A DNA stretch of 64,000 bases, taken from Natronorubrum halophilum (GTDB lineage: Archaea > Halobacteriota > Halobacteria > Halobacteriales > Natrialbaceae). Below are positions 34,330-43,159 of the stretch, in pieces. The notes under the pieces were generated by a model. The model did no database searches and was not told the DNA's origin. It saw nothing but the letters and a program-made list of their open reading frames with translations. Position numbers and translations under genes: made by a program. The DNA lies in NCBI RefSeq assembly GCF_003670115.1, contig NZ_QQTY01000004.1:558001-622000 (forward strand). Direction: 5' to 3'. Each line of letters begins with the position of its first letter. The stretch's first letter is position 1.

Positions 34330-37035
34330 ATGAGCGACGCGGGATACGACCACGCGACGGTCGAACGGCGCTGGCAAGAGGCGTGGGACGACGAGGACGC
34401 CTATCGGACGTCCGACGACGTCGAGGATCCGACGTACGTCCTCGGGATGTACCCCTATCCGTCGGGTAAACTCCACATGGGCCACGTCCGGAACTACACG
34501 ATTACGGACGCGTACGCTCGCTACCGGCGGATGATGGGCGACGAGGTGCTTCACCCGATGGGCTGGGACGCCTTCGGCCTCCCCGCCGAAAACGCGGCGA
34601 AGGAGCGCGACACCAACCCGCGGGACTGGACGCTCGACTGCATCGACACGATGCGCGACCAGATGACCGCGATGGGCTTTGGCTACGACTGGGATCGCGA
34701 GATCGCCACCTGCACGCCCGAGTACTACCAGTGGAATCAGTGGCTCTTCTCGCGGTTCCACGAGGAAGGACTGGTCGAGCGCCGCGACGCCGAGGTCAAC
34801 TGGTGTCCCGAGTGCGAGACCGTCCTCGCCGACGAACAGGTCGAGGGCGAGGCCGAACTCTGCTGGCGCTGTGGCACACCCGTCGAGCAGCGCGAACTCG
34901 AGCAGTGGTTCCTCCGGATCACCGAGTACGCGGACGAGCTGTTGGACGCGATCGACGGCCTCGAGGGCTGGCCGAACTCGGTGCGTCAGATGCAGCGCAA
35001 CTGGATCGGCCGGCAGTTCGGGACGGAACTCGAGTTCGAGATCAGCGAGGCGCGTAGCGCCTCGGACGGACGCGGCGAGCAGAGCGAGCCGCGTGAGCAC
35101 GGCGCTGTCGAGGCCTTCACCACCCGCGTCGACACCATCCACGGCGCGACCTTCTTCGCGCTCGCGCCGGACCACCCGATCAGCGAGGAGCTGGCCGCGG
35201 AGAACGACGAGGTTCACCAGTTCGTCGAACACGAGGCCGATCCCGAGGGCGACGAACCCAACGGCGTCGCGACGGGCCTGACCGCGACGAACCCCGTCAC
35301 GGGCGAGGAGATCCCGGTCTACGTCGCCGACTTCGTCCTCTCGGACGTGGGGACGGGTGCGCTGATGGCCGTGCCGGGCCACGACGAGCGCGACCACGCC
35401 TTCGCTGAGAAGATGGGCGAGGAGATCAAACCGGTCATCACGCCGAAGCCGGACGAGTGGGACGGCGAGACGGTTCCCGACGCGCCGGACGTCAGCGAGG
35501 AGGCCTTTACCGACGACGGAATCCTCGTCAACTCCGGCGAGTATTCGGGCCTCGAGAGCGAGACGGCTCGCGAACGACTCACGGCGGACATCGACAGCGC
35601 CGAGGAGGCGACCCAGTACCAGCTTCGCGACTGGGGGATCTCGCGCCAGCGCTACTGGGGCACGCCGATTCCGGTCATCCACTGCGAGGACTGCGGCCCC
35701 GTGATGGTCCCGGACGAGGACCTGCCCGTCGAACTGCCGGCGTTCATCAACACCACCGGCAACCCGCTGGACGCCGCCGAGGAGTGGAAGCGGACCGATT
35801 GTCCGGAGTGTGGCGGCGACGCCACCCGCGAGACGGACACGATGGACACCTTCGTCGATTCCTCGTGGTACTTCCTGCGTTACGTTTCGCCGGATCTCGA
35901 GGAGGCTCCGTTCGACCTGGAACGGGCCAACGACTGGATGCCCGTCGATCAGTACGTCGGCGGCATCGAACACGCCGTGATGCACCTGCTCTACTCGCGC
36001 TTCTTCACGAAGGTGCTGGCGGACACCGAGGGGCTCGCACACCGCGAACCCTTCACCAACCTGCTGGCTCAGGGGATGGTCCAACTCGAGGGCGAGAAGA
36101 TGTCCAAGTCGAAGGGGAACACGGTTTCGCCCCAGCGGATCGTCGAGGAGTACGGTGCTGACACCGCGCGGCTGTTCATGATGCAAGCCGCCCAGCCCGA
36201 ACGGGACTTCGACTGGAGCGAGGAAGGCGTCAGATCGACGAACGCGTTCCTGGCGCGGCTGAAAACGCTGGTCGACGAGTTCGTCGAGAGCGAACCCGAC
36301 GGCGACGACGATGCCGTCGCGAGCTACGTCGACGCCGAGATCGACGCGACGATCGCCATCGCCACCGGCGAGTACGACGACCTGACGTTCAACCGAGCGC
36401 TCCGGGAAACGCAGGATCTGGTCCGGACGCTCCGTCAGTACGCCGACTACACCGAGCCACACGCCGACACGTGCGAGCGCGGGCTATCGGCCGTCGTTCG
36501 CCTGCTCGCGCCGGTCGCACCACACCTCGCCGAGGAACTATACAGTGCGCTGGGCGGCGACGGGTTCGTCGTCGACGCCGACTGGCCGACCGCGCAGGTC
36601 GACCGCGATTACGTCGCCAAACGCCGACGGCTGGTCGAGAACACGCGCGAGGACATCCGCCAGATCGTCGACGTGGCCGGCATCGAGGACCCGACGGCGA
36701 TCGACGTCGTCATCGCCCCCGAGTGGAAGTACGACGCCCTCGAGATCGCGATCGAGAGCGACGCCGACAACCTGATCGGCGAACTCATGCAACAGCCCGA
36801 AATCCGCGAGCGAGGCGACGCCGCGGCCAGCTACGGGCAGGACCTCCAGGCCGAACGCGAGGCGCTGTCGATGACGCTCTCACCGGACGACGAGCACGCG
36901 GCGCTCGAGTCCGCCGCGTGGCTCATCGAGCGCGAGTTCGACGCGCCGGTCGACGTCGTTCGCGCCACCGACGTCGACGAGAGCGTCCTCAAAAACGCCC
37001 AACCCGGCCGACCGGCGATCGAGATCGACGACTGA
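34330..37035 (+). CDS. leuS: Leucyl-tRNA synthetase, bacterial type
   Basis: 901 residues. The HIGH motif is in YPYPSGKLHMGHVRNY (41-56), followed by LHPMGWDAFGLPAENAA; the zinc-binding insert has C159/C162 and C178/C181. CP1 editing domain: TTRVDTIHGATFFALAPDHP. KMSKS at 590-594. The gene has bacterial-type architecture, as in other haloarchaea. Residues about 240-259 are an extra Ser/Arg/Glu-rich stretch encoded by a palindromic repeat (35046-35064). The TATA-like sequence at 34318-34326 is too close to the ATG to serve it. Confidence 0.95.
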   Translation: MSDAGYDHATVERRWQEAWDDEDAYRTSDDVEDPTYVLGMYPYPSGKLHMGHVRNYTITDAYARYRRMMGDEVLHPMGWDAFGLPAENAAKERDTNPRDWTLDCIDTMRDQMTAMGFGYDWDREIATCTPEYYQWNQWLFSRFHEEGLVERRDAEVNWCPECETVLADEQVEGEAELCWRCGTPVEQRELEQWFLRITEYADELLDAIDGLEGWPNSVRQMQRNWIGRQFGTELEFEISEARSASDGRGEQSEPREHGAVEAFTTRVDTIHGATFFALAPDHPISEELAAENDEVHQFVEHEADPEGDEPNGVATGLTATNPVTGEEIPVYVADFVLSDVGTGALMAVPGHDERDHAFAEKMGEEIKPVITPKPDEWDGETVPDAPDVSEEAFTDDGILVNSGEYSGLESETARERLTADIDSAEEATQYQLRDWGISRQRYWGTPIPVIHCEDCGPVMVPDEDLPVELPAFINTTGNPLDAAEEWKRTDCPECGGDATRETDTMDTFVDSSWYFLRYVSPDLEEAPFDLERANDWMPVDQYVGGIEHAVMHLLYSRFFTKVLADTEGLAHREPFTNLLAQGMVQLEGEKMSKSKGNTVSPQRIVEEYGADTARLFMMQAAQPERDFDWSEEGVRSTNAFLARLKTLVDEFVESEPDGDDDAVASYVDAEIDATIAIATGEYDDLTFNRALRETQDLVRTLRQYADYTEPHADTCERGLSAVVRLLAPVAPHLAEELYSALGGDGFVVDADWPTAQVDRDYVAKRRRLVENTREDIRQIVDVAGIEDPTAIDVVIAPEWKYDALEIAIESDADNLIGELMQQPEIRERGDAAASYGQDLQAEREALSMTLSPDDEHAALESAAWLIEREFDAPVDVVRATDVDESVLKNAQPGRPAIEIDD
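35046..35064. repeat. Palindromic element inside leuS
   Basis: CGAGGCGC-GTA-GCGCCTCG: perfect eight-base arms with a GTA loop. It is followed at 35074-35091 by a second stem (CGGC...GCCG), as in the intergenic copy at 40949-40995. It encodes the non-conserved stretch EARSASDGRGEQSEPREHG just before the CP1 domain TTRVDTIHG. Confidence 0.65.
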
Positions 37036-37171
37036 TCACCGCCGGTGAGGCTGTGACGACTCGAGGCGGCCGCTCGGCATCAAGAACGTCCACCGAACCT
37101 GATAGGTAGCTATCTTCTTTATACGCCTCCCCGACGTATCGCCGACACAGCCCGCGGGCTGATCCTCGAGG

Positions 37172-38023
37172 ATGAACGAACAGTACTCCCGACGGTCGCG
37201 GAATCGGACACGAACGCGAACGGACCCGTCTCGATGGACGTTCGCCGGTGAGTCGTCACCGACGGCCCCGCACGTCGCGTCGATGACGTGGCGCGATGGA
37301 TTGTTCGTCAACTGGCCCGTCGACCCCGACGCCATTCGCTCGCACGTCCCGGAGCAACTGACGCTCGAGACGCGAGACGGCGAGGCCTGGCTCAGCGTGC
37401 TCCCGTTCGTGCTCACGAACGCCGGACTCCGCGGAACGCCGTCGATCGCTAGAACGGCGGTTGCCGAACTCAACGTCCGAACGTACGTCCGGTACCGCGG
37501 CGACCCCGGCCTGTTCTTTTTCAGTATCGACGTCGGGAACCCGCTGATCGCCGCGGCCGTCGGTCGGACGACCCGGCTTCCGGTGTACCACGCCCACATG
37601 CGAGTCGGTGCCGACGACGACGAGGTCGCGTTCTCGAGCACGCGAGGCCAGACCGCCGTTGGTGCCCGTCCGCAGTTCCAGTTCGAGGACACTCCCGCGC
37701 GCTTTTCGGCGACGTATCGCCCCGTTGGCGACGTCTTCACGCCGGAACCGGAGACGCTCGCGCACTGGCTGGTCGAACGCCGCCGGTTCTACGCGTCCGA
37801 AGCACGCGGTGTTCTGGCCGGCGAAATCGCCCACGAGCCGTGGCCCCTGCAGCCCGCGGACGTGACGGTTCGGGAGAACACGATGTTCGAAGCGAACGAC
37901 CTGCCGAAACCGACGGGTGACCCCGTCGCGTACTACTGCGACGAACTCTCGATGACGGGGTCGATTCCGCGACGGATTCGAGACAACCCACGCCGGCGGC
38001 CGTTACTCCGTCGACGGTCGTAA
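37172..38023 (+). CDS. DUF2071 (YqjF-like) family protein
   Basis: 283 residues. The family hallmark is near residues 38-60: MTWRDGLFVNWPVDPDAIRSHVP, followed by the VLPFVLTNAGLRGTPS and AVAELNVRTYVRYRGDPGLFFFSIDVGN segments and the late AHWLVERRRFYA-EIAHEPWPLQPA region. These proteins form an AcetoacetateDC-like barrel and are often called YqjF; their reaction is unknown. A TCTTTATAC element near 37117-37125 would give a leader of about 25 bases. Confidence 0.82.
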   Translation: MNEQYSRRSRNRTRTRTDPSRWTFAGESSPTAPHVASMTWRDGLFVNWPVDPDAIRSHVPEQLTLETRDGEAWLSVLPFVLTNAGLRGTPSIARTAVAELNVRTYVRYRGDPGLFFFSIDVGNPLIAAAVGRTTRLPVYHAHMRVGADDDEVAFSSTRGQTAVGARPQFQFEDTPARFSATYRPVGDVFTPEPETLAHWLVERRRFYASEARGVLAGEIAHEPWPLQPADVTVRENTMFEANDLPKPTGDPVAYYCDELSMTGSIPRRIRDNPRRRPLLRRRS

Positions 38024-38171
38024 CTGGCGGGTCGACCGATATTCGCTCGAGTACTGACTGAAGCGGACGATTCGATATTCGATGCAGGAGACGGTCGCGG
38101 GTCGCGGACGGAAACATAACTAGTTTGTGCACTGACACCCCGCGATCGACACCGTTGGTTTTGTTACCGAC

Positions 38172-38203
38172 GATGTGGGCGGATTCTAACGAAGGTCCAC
38201 ATC
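38172..38203. promoter_or_regulatory. Inverted repeat immediately upstream of the sugar porter gene
   Basis: GATGTGG (38172-38178) and CCACATC (38197-38203), 18 bases apart, end one base before the ATG at 38205. The position fits a site that would interfere with transcription initiation or act in the mRNA leader. Seven-base arms could arise by chance. Confidence 0.3.
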
Positions 38204-38204
38204 T

Positions 38205-39641
38205 ATGACAGTCTCACAGAACGGAGAGTCAGCCGACGAACGCAACTCCTTCATCTACGTCGTCGCGTCGTTGGCCGCGCTCAACGGGTTACTGTTCGGA
38301 TTCGATACCGGCGTCATCTCCGGTGCGATGCTCTACATCCGGGAGACGTTCGAACTGGCGACGATACTCGGCTACTCGATGAACCCCTCCTACGTCGAAG
38401 GGATCATCGTCAGCGGCGCGATGATCGGCGCGATCGTCGGTGCAGCCCTCGGCGGTCGTCTCGCGGACCGACTCGGTCGGCGACGCCTCATCCTGGTCGG
38501 TGCCGTCGTCTTCTTCGGTGGCTCGCTGATCATGGCGATCGCCCCGACCGTCGAAGTACTGATCCTCGGTCGAATCATCGACGGGATCGGGGTCGGCTTC
38601 GCGTCGGTCGTCGGCCCGCTGTACATCTCCGAGATCTCGCCGCCGAAGATCCGAGGGTCGCTGGTGTCGCTGAATCAGTTGACGATCACCAGCGGGATTC
38701 TGATCGCCTATCTGGTGAACTACGCGTTCTCGAGCGGCGGCGAGTGGCGCTGGATGCTCGGCCTCGGGATGGTACCGGCGGCCGTGTTGTTCGCCGGAAT
38801 GCTCTTCATGCCCGAAAGTCCCCGGTGGCTCTACGAACGGGGCCGCGAATCGGACGCCCGCGAGGTGCTCTCTCGAACCCGCAGCGAGGGGCAGGTCGGC
38901 GACGAACTGCGCGAGATCAAAGCGACCATTCGGACCGAGTCCGGGACGCTTCGCGACCTGCTCCAGCCGTGGGTTCGACCGATGTTGATCGTCGGCGTCG
39001 GTCTGGCGGTGTTCCAGCAGGTCACCGGCATCAACACGGTCATGTACTACGCGCCGACAATCCTCGAGTCGACCGGATTCGCGGATACCGCCTCGATCCT
39101 CGCGACCGTCGGGATCGGTGCCGTCAACGTCGCGATGACCGTCGTCGCGGTCCTGCTGATCGATCGAACTGGTCGTCGACCGCTGTTGCTTACGGGCCTC
39201 GCCGGGATGACCGGGATGCTCGCCGTGCTCGGAGCCGCGTTCTACATGCCCGGCCTCTCGGGGATCATCGGCTGGGTTGCGACCGGGAGCCTGATGCTGT
39301 ACGTCGGATTCTTCGCAATCGGTCTCGGGCCGGTATTCTGGCTGATGATTTCCGAAATCTATCCGATGGAAGTCCGCGGACGGGCGATGGGCGTCGTCAC
39401 GGTCCTCAACTGGGCCGGGAACCTGGTCGTGTCGCTTACCTTCCTCCGCCTCGTCGACGTCTTCGGCCAGTCCGGAACCTTCTGGCTCTACGGCGCGCTC
39501 TCCTTGCTCGCGCTCGTCTTCTGTTATCGGCTCGTCCCCGAGACGAAAGGTCGGTCGCTCGAGGAGATCGAGTCAGATCTGCGCGAGACGGCTTTCGGAA
39601 GCGAGGCCGAACGGACGGGTGCCACAGGGACGGACGACTGA
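38205..39641 (+). CDS. MFS sugar porter family transporter
   Basis: 478 residues with twelve predicted membrane helices. Signature motifs: NGLLFGFDTGVISGAMLYI in helix 1, GGRLADRLGRRR in loop 2-3, PESPRWLYERGRESDA at the end of the first half, FQQVTGINTVMYYAPTI in helix 7, DRTGRRPLL in loop 8-9 and PETKGRSLEEIE at the C-terminal end. It is a proton or sodium symporter for sugars; substrate unknown. Probably monocistronic; the next gene downstream is convergent. Confidence 0.92.
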   Translation: MTVSQNGESADERNSFIYVVASLAALNGLLFGFDTGVISGAMLYIRETFELATILGYSMNPSYVEGIIVSGAMIGAIVGAALGGRLADRLGRRRLILVGAVVFFGGSLIMAIAPTVEVLILGRIIDGIGVGFASVVGPLYISEISPPKIRGSLVSLNQLTITSGILIAYLVNYAFSSGGEWRWMLGLGMVPAAVLFAGMLFMPESPRWLYERGRESDAREVLSRTRSEGQVGDELREIKATIRTESGTLRDLLQPWVRPMLIVGVGLAVFQQVTGINTVMYYAPTILESTGFADTASILATVGIGAVNVAMTVVAVLLIDRTGRRPLLLTGLAGMTGMLAVLGAAFYMPGLSGIIGWVATGSLMLYVGFFAIGLGPVFWLMISEIYPMEVRGRAMGVVTVLNWAGNLVVSLTFLRLVDVFGQSGTFWLYGALSLLALVFCYRLVPETKGRSLEEIESDLRETAFGSEAERTGATGTDD

Positions 39642-39718
39642 CGCGACTACCGGTGCCGTTTTCGTCGCATACGGATCCGAACCAGAACGAATGGCGACGC
39701 TCGATCGCGAAGACGCGG

Positions 39719-40711
39719 CTACCGGTCGGTATCGATCAGGCCGAACGGGAGCCCCTCGTCTGCTTCGCTCGCGTGCTCGTAGACGACGTGCGCTGCGGCG
39801 ACGTCCTGAATGGCCAACCCGGTGGAGTCGAAGACGCTGATTCCGGTTTCGTCCGTTCGACCCGCTGTCGATCCCACGACGATCTCGCCGATCTCGGCGT
39901 GAATGTCCGCGTCCGTCAACACCTTCGCTCCGTAGGGGACGTTAATCTCGCCCGAGTGGGTACACTGCTCGTGGTCGTCGATGACGATCGTCGCGGATTG
40001 CAACAGCTCGTCGCTCAGTTCGTGTTTCCCGGCCGCGTCGGCCCCGATCGCGTTGACGTGGGTGTGATCGCCGACGTCCTCGAGTCCGACGATCGGGTCC
40101 TCGACGGGCGTCACCGTCGAGAGAACGTCGCAGTGACCGGCCTCCGCGATCGAACCGGCGCGGACCTCGAATCGGTCGCCGAAGGCGTCGACGAACCGCC
40201 GGACGCGTTCCTCGTCGGGATCCGAGACGACGACCTCCTCGATCGGTCGGACCTCGGTGATCGCCTCGAGCTGGGTGTACGACTGGACGCCGGCCCCGAC
40301 GATGCCGAGCGTCGTCGCGTCCTCGACGGCGAGGTGGTCCGTCGCGACCGCCGCCGCTGCGCCGGTGCGTTTCATCGTGAGCATCGTTCCGTCCATGATC
40401 GCCAGCGGGAAGGCGGTCTCGGGGTCGGAGTAGATCATGGTTCCCAGAACGGTCGGCAGGTCGTGGTCCGCGGGGTTGTCGGGGTGGACGTTGACCCACT
40501 TCAGCCCGGCGGCGTCCCAGTCGCCGGTGTTCAGGTAGGCCGGCATCGACCGAAAGTCCCCGTTGTACTGGGGGAGGTCGATGTACGATTTCGCGGGCAT
40601 CTGGGTGGTCCCCCGTTCGAAGGCCGCGAAAGCTTGTTCGACGGCGTCGATGACGTCGCCGAATCGTGCGTGTTCGTCGACGTCGCCGCTGTCCAGAAGA
40701 AGCGTGTTCAT
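39719..40711 (-). CDS. Ornithine cyclodeaminase / alanine dehydrogenase family protein
   Basis: 330 residues. N-terminal [20 protein letters not shown], the [41 protein letters not shown] Rossmann motif (here [10 protein letters not shown] and GIVGAGVQ), and [37 protein letters not shown] are the family segments. Some archaeal members are NAD-dependent alanine dehydrogenases rather than ornithine cyclodeaminases, which is the likelier role here. A GAATAAGTA element on the minus strand near 40738 fits a leaderless start. Confidence 0.9.
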   Translation of the reverse strand: [330 protein letters not shown]

Positions 40712-40948
40712 GGTGGCGAATATTGCGGGCGACTACTTATTCGTAGTGAATCGGCGGAACGAGCGTAACTGGCCGTTTCAAAGCCGATACGCACCGCTCT
40801 CGAGGAGTTCGAGTCGTGAACAGGATCGCGAATTCGACGCGACGACGAAACGGCAACTGAAATACGAGTCGACTCGAGGCGGAACGGGTCGGCGGCTCGA
40901 GCGGTAGCGTACAAGCGTCCTCACCGCGAGGGCCGACGACCGACCCGG

Positions 40949-40995
40949 AGAGCGCGGCGCGTAGCGCCGCGAGGAGGCGAACGGCGAAGCCGTAA
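40949..40995. repeat. Intergenic palindromic element
   Basis: CGCGGCGC (40953-40960), GTA, GCGCCGCG (40964-40971), followed by GAGGAGGCGAACGGCGAAGCCG. The same order of elements (GAGAG, stem I, GAGG, GCGA, stem II) is found on the coding strand of glyS at 2655-2673, and stems I and II recur in leuS at 35046-35091. Confidence 0.65.
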
Positions 40996-41060
40996 GCCAG
41001 GGGAGTGTGCGTGTAATCGAAGTCTTAGCTCGCGGGTCACTTCGTTCCCCGCTCGCGTTC

Positions 41061-41199
41061 GGAGGTTCTCGGCCTACGGCCTCCGAACCTCCCCGCTCGC
41101 ATTTCAGCGGTTCTCTCTCACTGCGTTCGTTCCGAACCTTGCTTTGCTCGCGGCTTACGCCGCTCGCATTTCCGAGGTCTTCGCTGTGCTCAGACCTCG
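41061..41199. repeat. Cluster of four stem-loops downstream of the thermosome gene
   Basis: Stem 1: GGAGGTTC (41061-41068) with GAACCTCC (41085-41092). Stem 2: GGTTC (41109) with GAACC (41134). Stem 3: GCGGC-TTAC-GCCGC (41150-41163). Stem 4: CGAGGTCT (41173-41180) with AGACCTCG (41192-41199), one base beyond the thermosome stop. The motif CGCTCGCATTTC appears twice, at 41094 and 41161. Candidate 3' untranslated structure of the thermosome mRNA. Confidence 0.6.
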
Positions 41200-41200
41200 C

Positions 41201-42877
41201 TTACATCATGCCGCCCATGCCGCCGCCCATACCGCCCATGCCGCCGCCCATGCCACCGCCGCCCGGCGGCATCTCGTCTTCGCCGTCGTCGTGGGAGACC
41301 GCGAGGTCGCCCGCGGCGATGACGTCGTCGATGCGAAGGAGCATGACGGCCGCCTCGGTGGCGGACTCGATGGCCTGGGTCTTCACGCGGAGGGGCTCGT
41401 AGACGCCCTCCTCGGCCATGTCGATGGTGTCGCCGGTGTAGGCGTCCAGCCCGGAGGTGGTCTCACCGGCGTCGTGGTCGGAACGGAGTTCGACCAGCGA
41501 GTCGATGGGATCGAGTCCGGCGTTCTCGGCGAGCGTTCGCGGGATGATCTCGAGGGCGTCCGCGAAGGATTCGACGGCGAGCTGTTCGCGGCCGCCGACG
41601 GAGTCGGCGTAGTCGCGCAGCGCGAGGGAGAGTTCGACTTCGGGTGCGCCGCCGCCGGCGAGGACTTTGCCGTCCTCGATGGTCGTTCGTACGACGCCCA
41701 GCGAGTCCTCGATGGCGCGGTCGACCTCGTCGATGACGTGTTCGGTGCCGCCGCGGAGGATGAGGGTGACGGCCTTGGCGTCGTCGACGTCCTCGACGAA
41801 GATGCGCTGGTCGCCGGCGATCTCTTTCTGGGCGACGCTGCCCGCGAAGCCGAGGTTGTCCTCGGACAGGTCGTCGACGGACGAGACGGGCGTCGCGCCG
41901 GTTGCGCGGGCGAGTTGGCCCTGGTCGCTGGATTTGACGCGCCGGACGGCGATGATGCCCTCCTGTGCCAGGTAGTGCTGGGCCATGTCGTCGATGCCGC
42001 CGTCGACGAAGACGACGTCAGCGCCGGCGTCGGCGACCGCTTCGGCCATCTCGCGCAGCTGGGTCTCCTCCTGTTCGAGGAACTGCTCTAGCTGGTCGGG
42101 GTCGGTGACGTTGACCTCGGCGTCGATCTCGGTCTCCTTGATCTCGAGGTCGCCGTCGATGATCGCGACGCTGGCGTCCTCGGCGAAGTACGGCATGTTG
42201 TCGGAGACGCGCTCCTTGTCGACGATGACGCCTTCGACGAGTTCGGAGTTCTCGATGGAACCGCCGACGACCTTCTCGACTTTGATGTTGTCCGTGTCGA
42301 CGTCGTCGTCGTCGGCGACGGATTGGACGGCCTCGACGACGAGTCGGGCGAGCAGGTCGCGGGCGTTCTCCGCGCCCTTGCCGGTCATCGCCGTGGCGGC
42401 GATCTGCTCGAGAACCTCGTTATCGTCCGCTTCGACGTCGATGGCGATCTCTTCGAGAGCCTCGGTGGCTTTCTCGGCGGCCTGACGGTACCCCTGAGCG
42501 AGGGTCGTCGCGTGGATGTCCTGCTCGAGGAGGTCCTCGGCCTGGCTGAGGAGTTCTCCCGAGATGACGACGGCGCTGGTGGTTCCGTCACCGACCTCGT
42601 CTTCCTGGGTCTGGGCGACTTCGACGATCATGTCGGCCGCCGGGTGATCGATCTCCATCTCCGAGAGCAGGGTGACGCCGTCGTTCGTGACGATTACGTT
42701 GCCCGTCGAGTCGACGAGCATCTTGTCCATCCCCTTCGGACCGAGCGTGGTCCGTACGGATTCGGCGACGGCCTTCCCGGCCTGAACGTTCATCGATTGC
42801 GCGTCTTTGCCGGATGTCCGCTGGCTGTCCTCCGAGAGAACGATAAGGGGCTGGTTGCCCATCTGCTGTTGTGCCAT
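41201..42877 (-). CDS. Thermosome (group II chaperonin) subunit
   Basis: 558 residues from [30 protein letters not shown]-binding and catalytic segments [34 protein letters not shown] and the C-terminal [19 protein letters not shown] with [13 protein letters not shown] are canonical. The tail has Gly-Met repeats ([19 protein letters not shown]) that line the folding chamber. It assembles into double rings to fold proteins. A strong TATA at 42905 with an adjacent CGAAGAA (minus strand) resembles haloarchaeal heat-shock cct promoters. Met codons at 42883 and 42877 are both possible. Confidence 0.95.
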   Translation of the reverse strand: MAQQQMGNQPLIVLSEDSQRTSGKDAQSMNVQAGKAVAESVRTTLGPKGMDKMLVDSTGNVIVTNDGVTLLSEMEIDHPAADMIVEVAQTQEDEVGDGTTSAVVISGELLSQAEDLLEQDIHATTLAQGYRQAAEKATEALEEIAIDVEADDNEVLEQIAATAMTGKGAENARDLLARLVVEAVQSVADDDDVDTDNIKVEKVVGGSIENSELVEGVIVDKERVSDNMPYFAEDASVAIIDGDLEIKETEIDAEVNVTDPDQLEQFLEQEETQLREMAEAVADAGADVVFVDGGIDDMAQHYLAQEGIIAVRRVKSSDQGQLARATGATPVSSVDDLSEDNLGFAGSVAQKEIAGDQRIFVEDVDDAKAVTLILRGGTEHVIDEVDRAIEDSLGVVRTTIEDGKVLAGGGAPEVELSLALRDYADSVGGREQLAVESFADALEIIPRTLAENAGLDPIDSLVELRSDHDAGETTSGLDAYTGDTIDMAEEGVYEPLRVKTQAIESATEAAVMLLRIDDVIAAGDLAVSHDDGEDEMPPGGGGMGGGMGGMGGGMGGMM

Positions 42878-42904
42878 AGTCAACTGAAGGATTGATTGTG
42901 ATTC

Positions 42905-42912
42905 TATATAAA
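42905..42912 (-). promoter_or_regulatory. TATA box of the thermosome gene, heat-shock-type promoter
   Basis: TATATAAA on the plus strand, preceded on the minus strand by CGAAGAA immediately upstream of TTTATATA. The spacing to the start at 42877 is about 28-35 bases. A CGAA-type element beside TATA is known from heat-responsive haloarchaeal cct promoters. Confidence 0.6.
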
Positions 42913-43159
42913 TTCTTCGAGATCAATCGATCCAAACCCCCTTACGAGGGTGTAGTACGGCAGTTCACCATCGGCCGTGCTACTGGTATTTATATTCTTC
43001 TGGCGGTGTTCGGCCGTGAGAACGGGCGGGAAGACGCACGGAACGGGACCCGAAACGGCGTCTCGACGACCGACGACCGTTCGCGCGAAGACGACGATCC
43101 AGCCGTCGTAGGGTCGATCCACCGATTCTGACCGCGAAAAACGAACGTGGCGGGTGCAA

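Larger units (their letters stand above)
40712..41200. other. 489-base gap rich in palindromic sequences
   Basis: No gene is supported. It lies between the alanine dehydrogenase and thermosome genes, both on the minus strand. It contains the repeat at 40949-40995 and a run of stem-loops at 41061-41199, immediately downstream of the thermosome stop. Confidence 0.7.

Noticed and set aside
34312-36462. A 716-codon minus-strand frame across leuS
   Set aside because: Antisense shadow of LeuRS, whose motifs and codon bias are clear on the plus strand.
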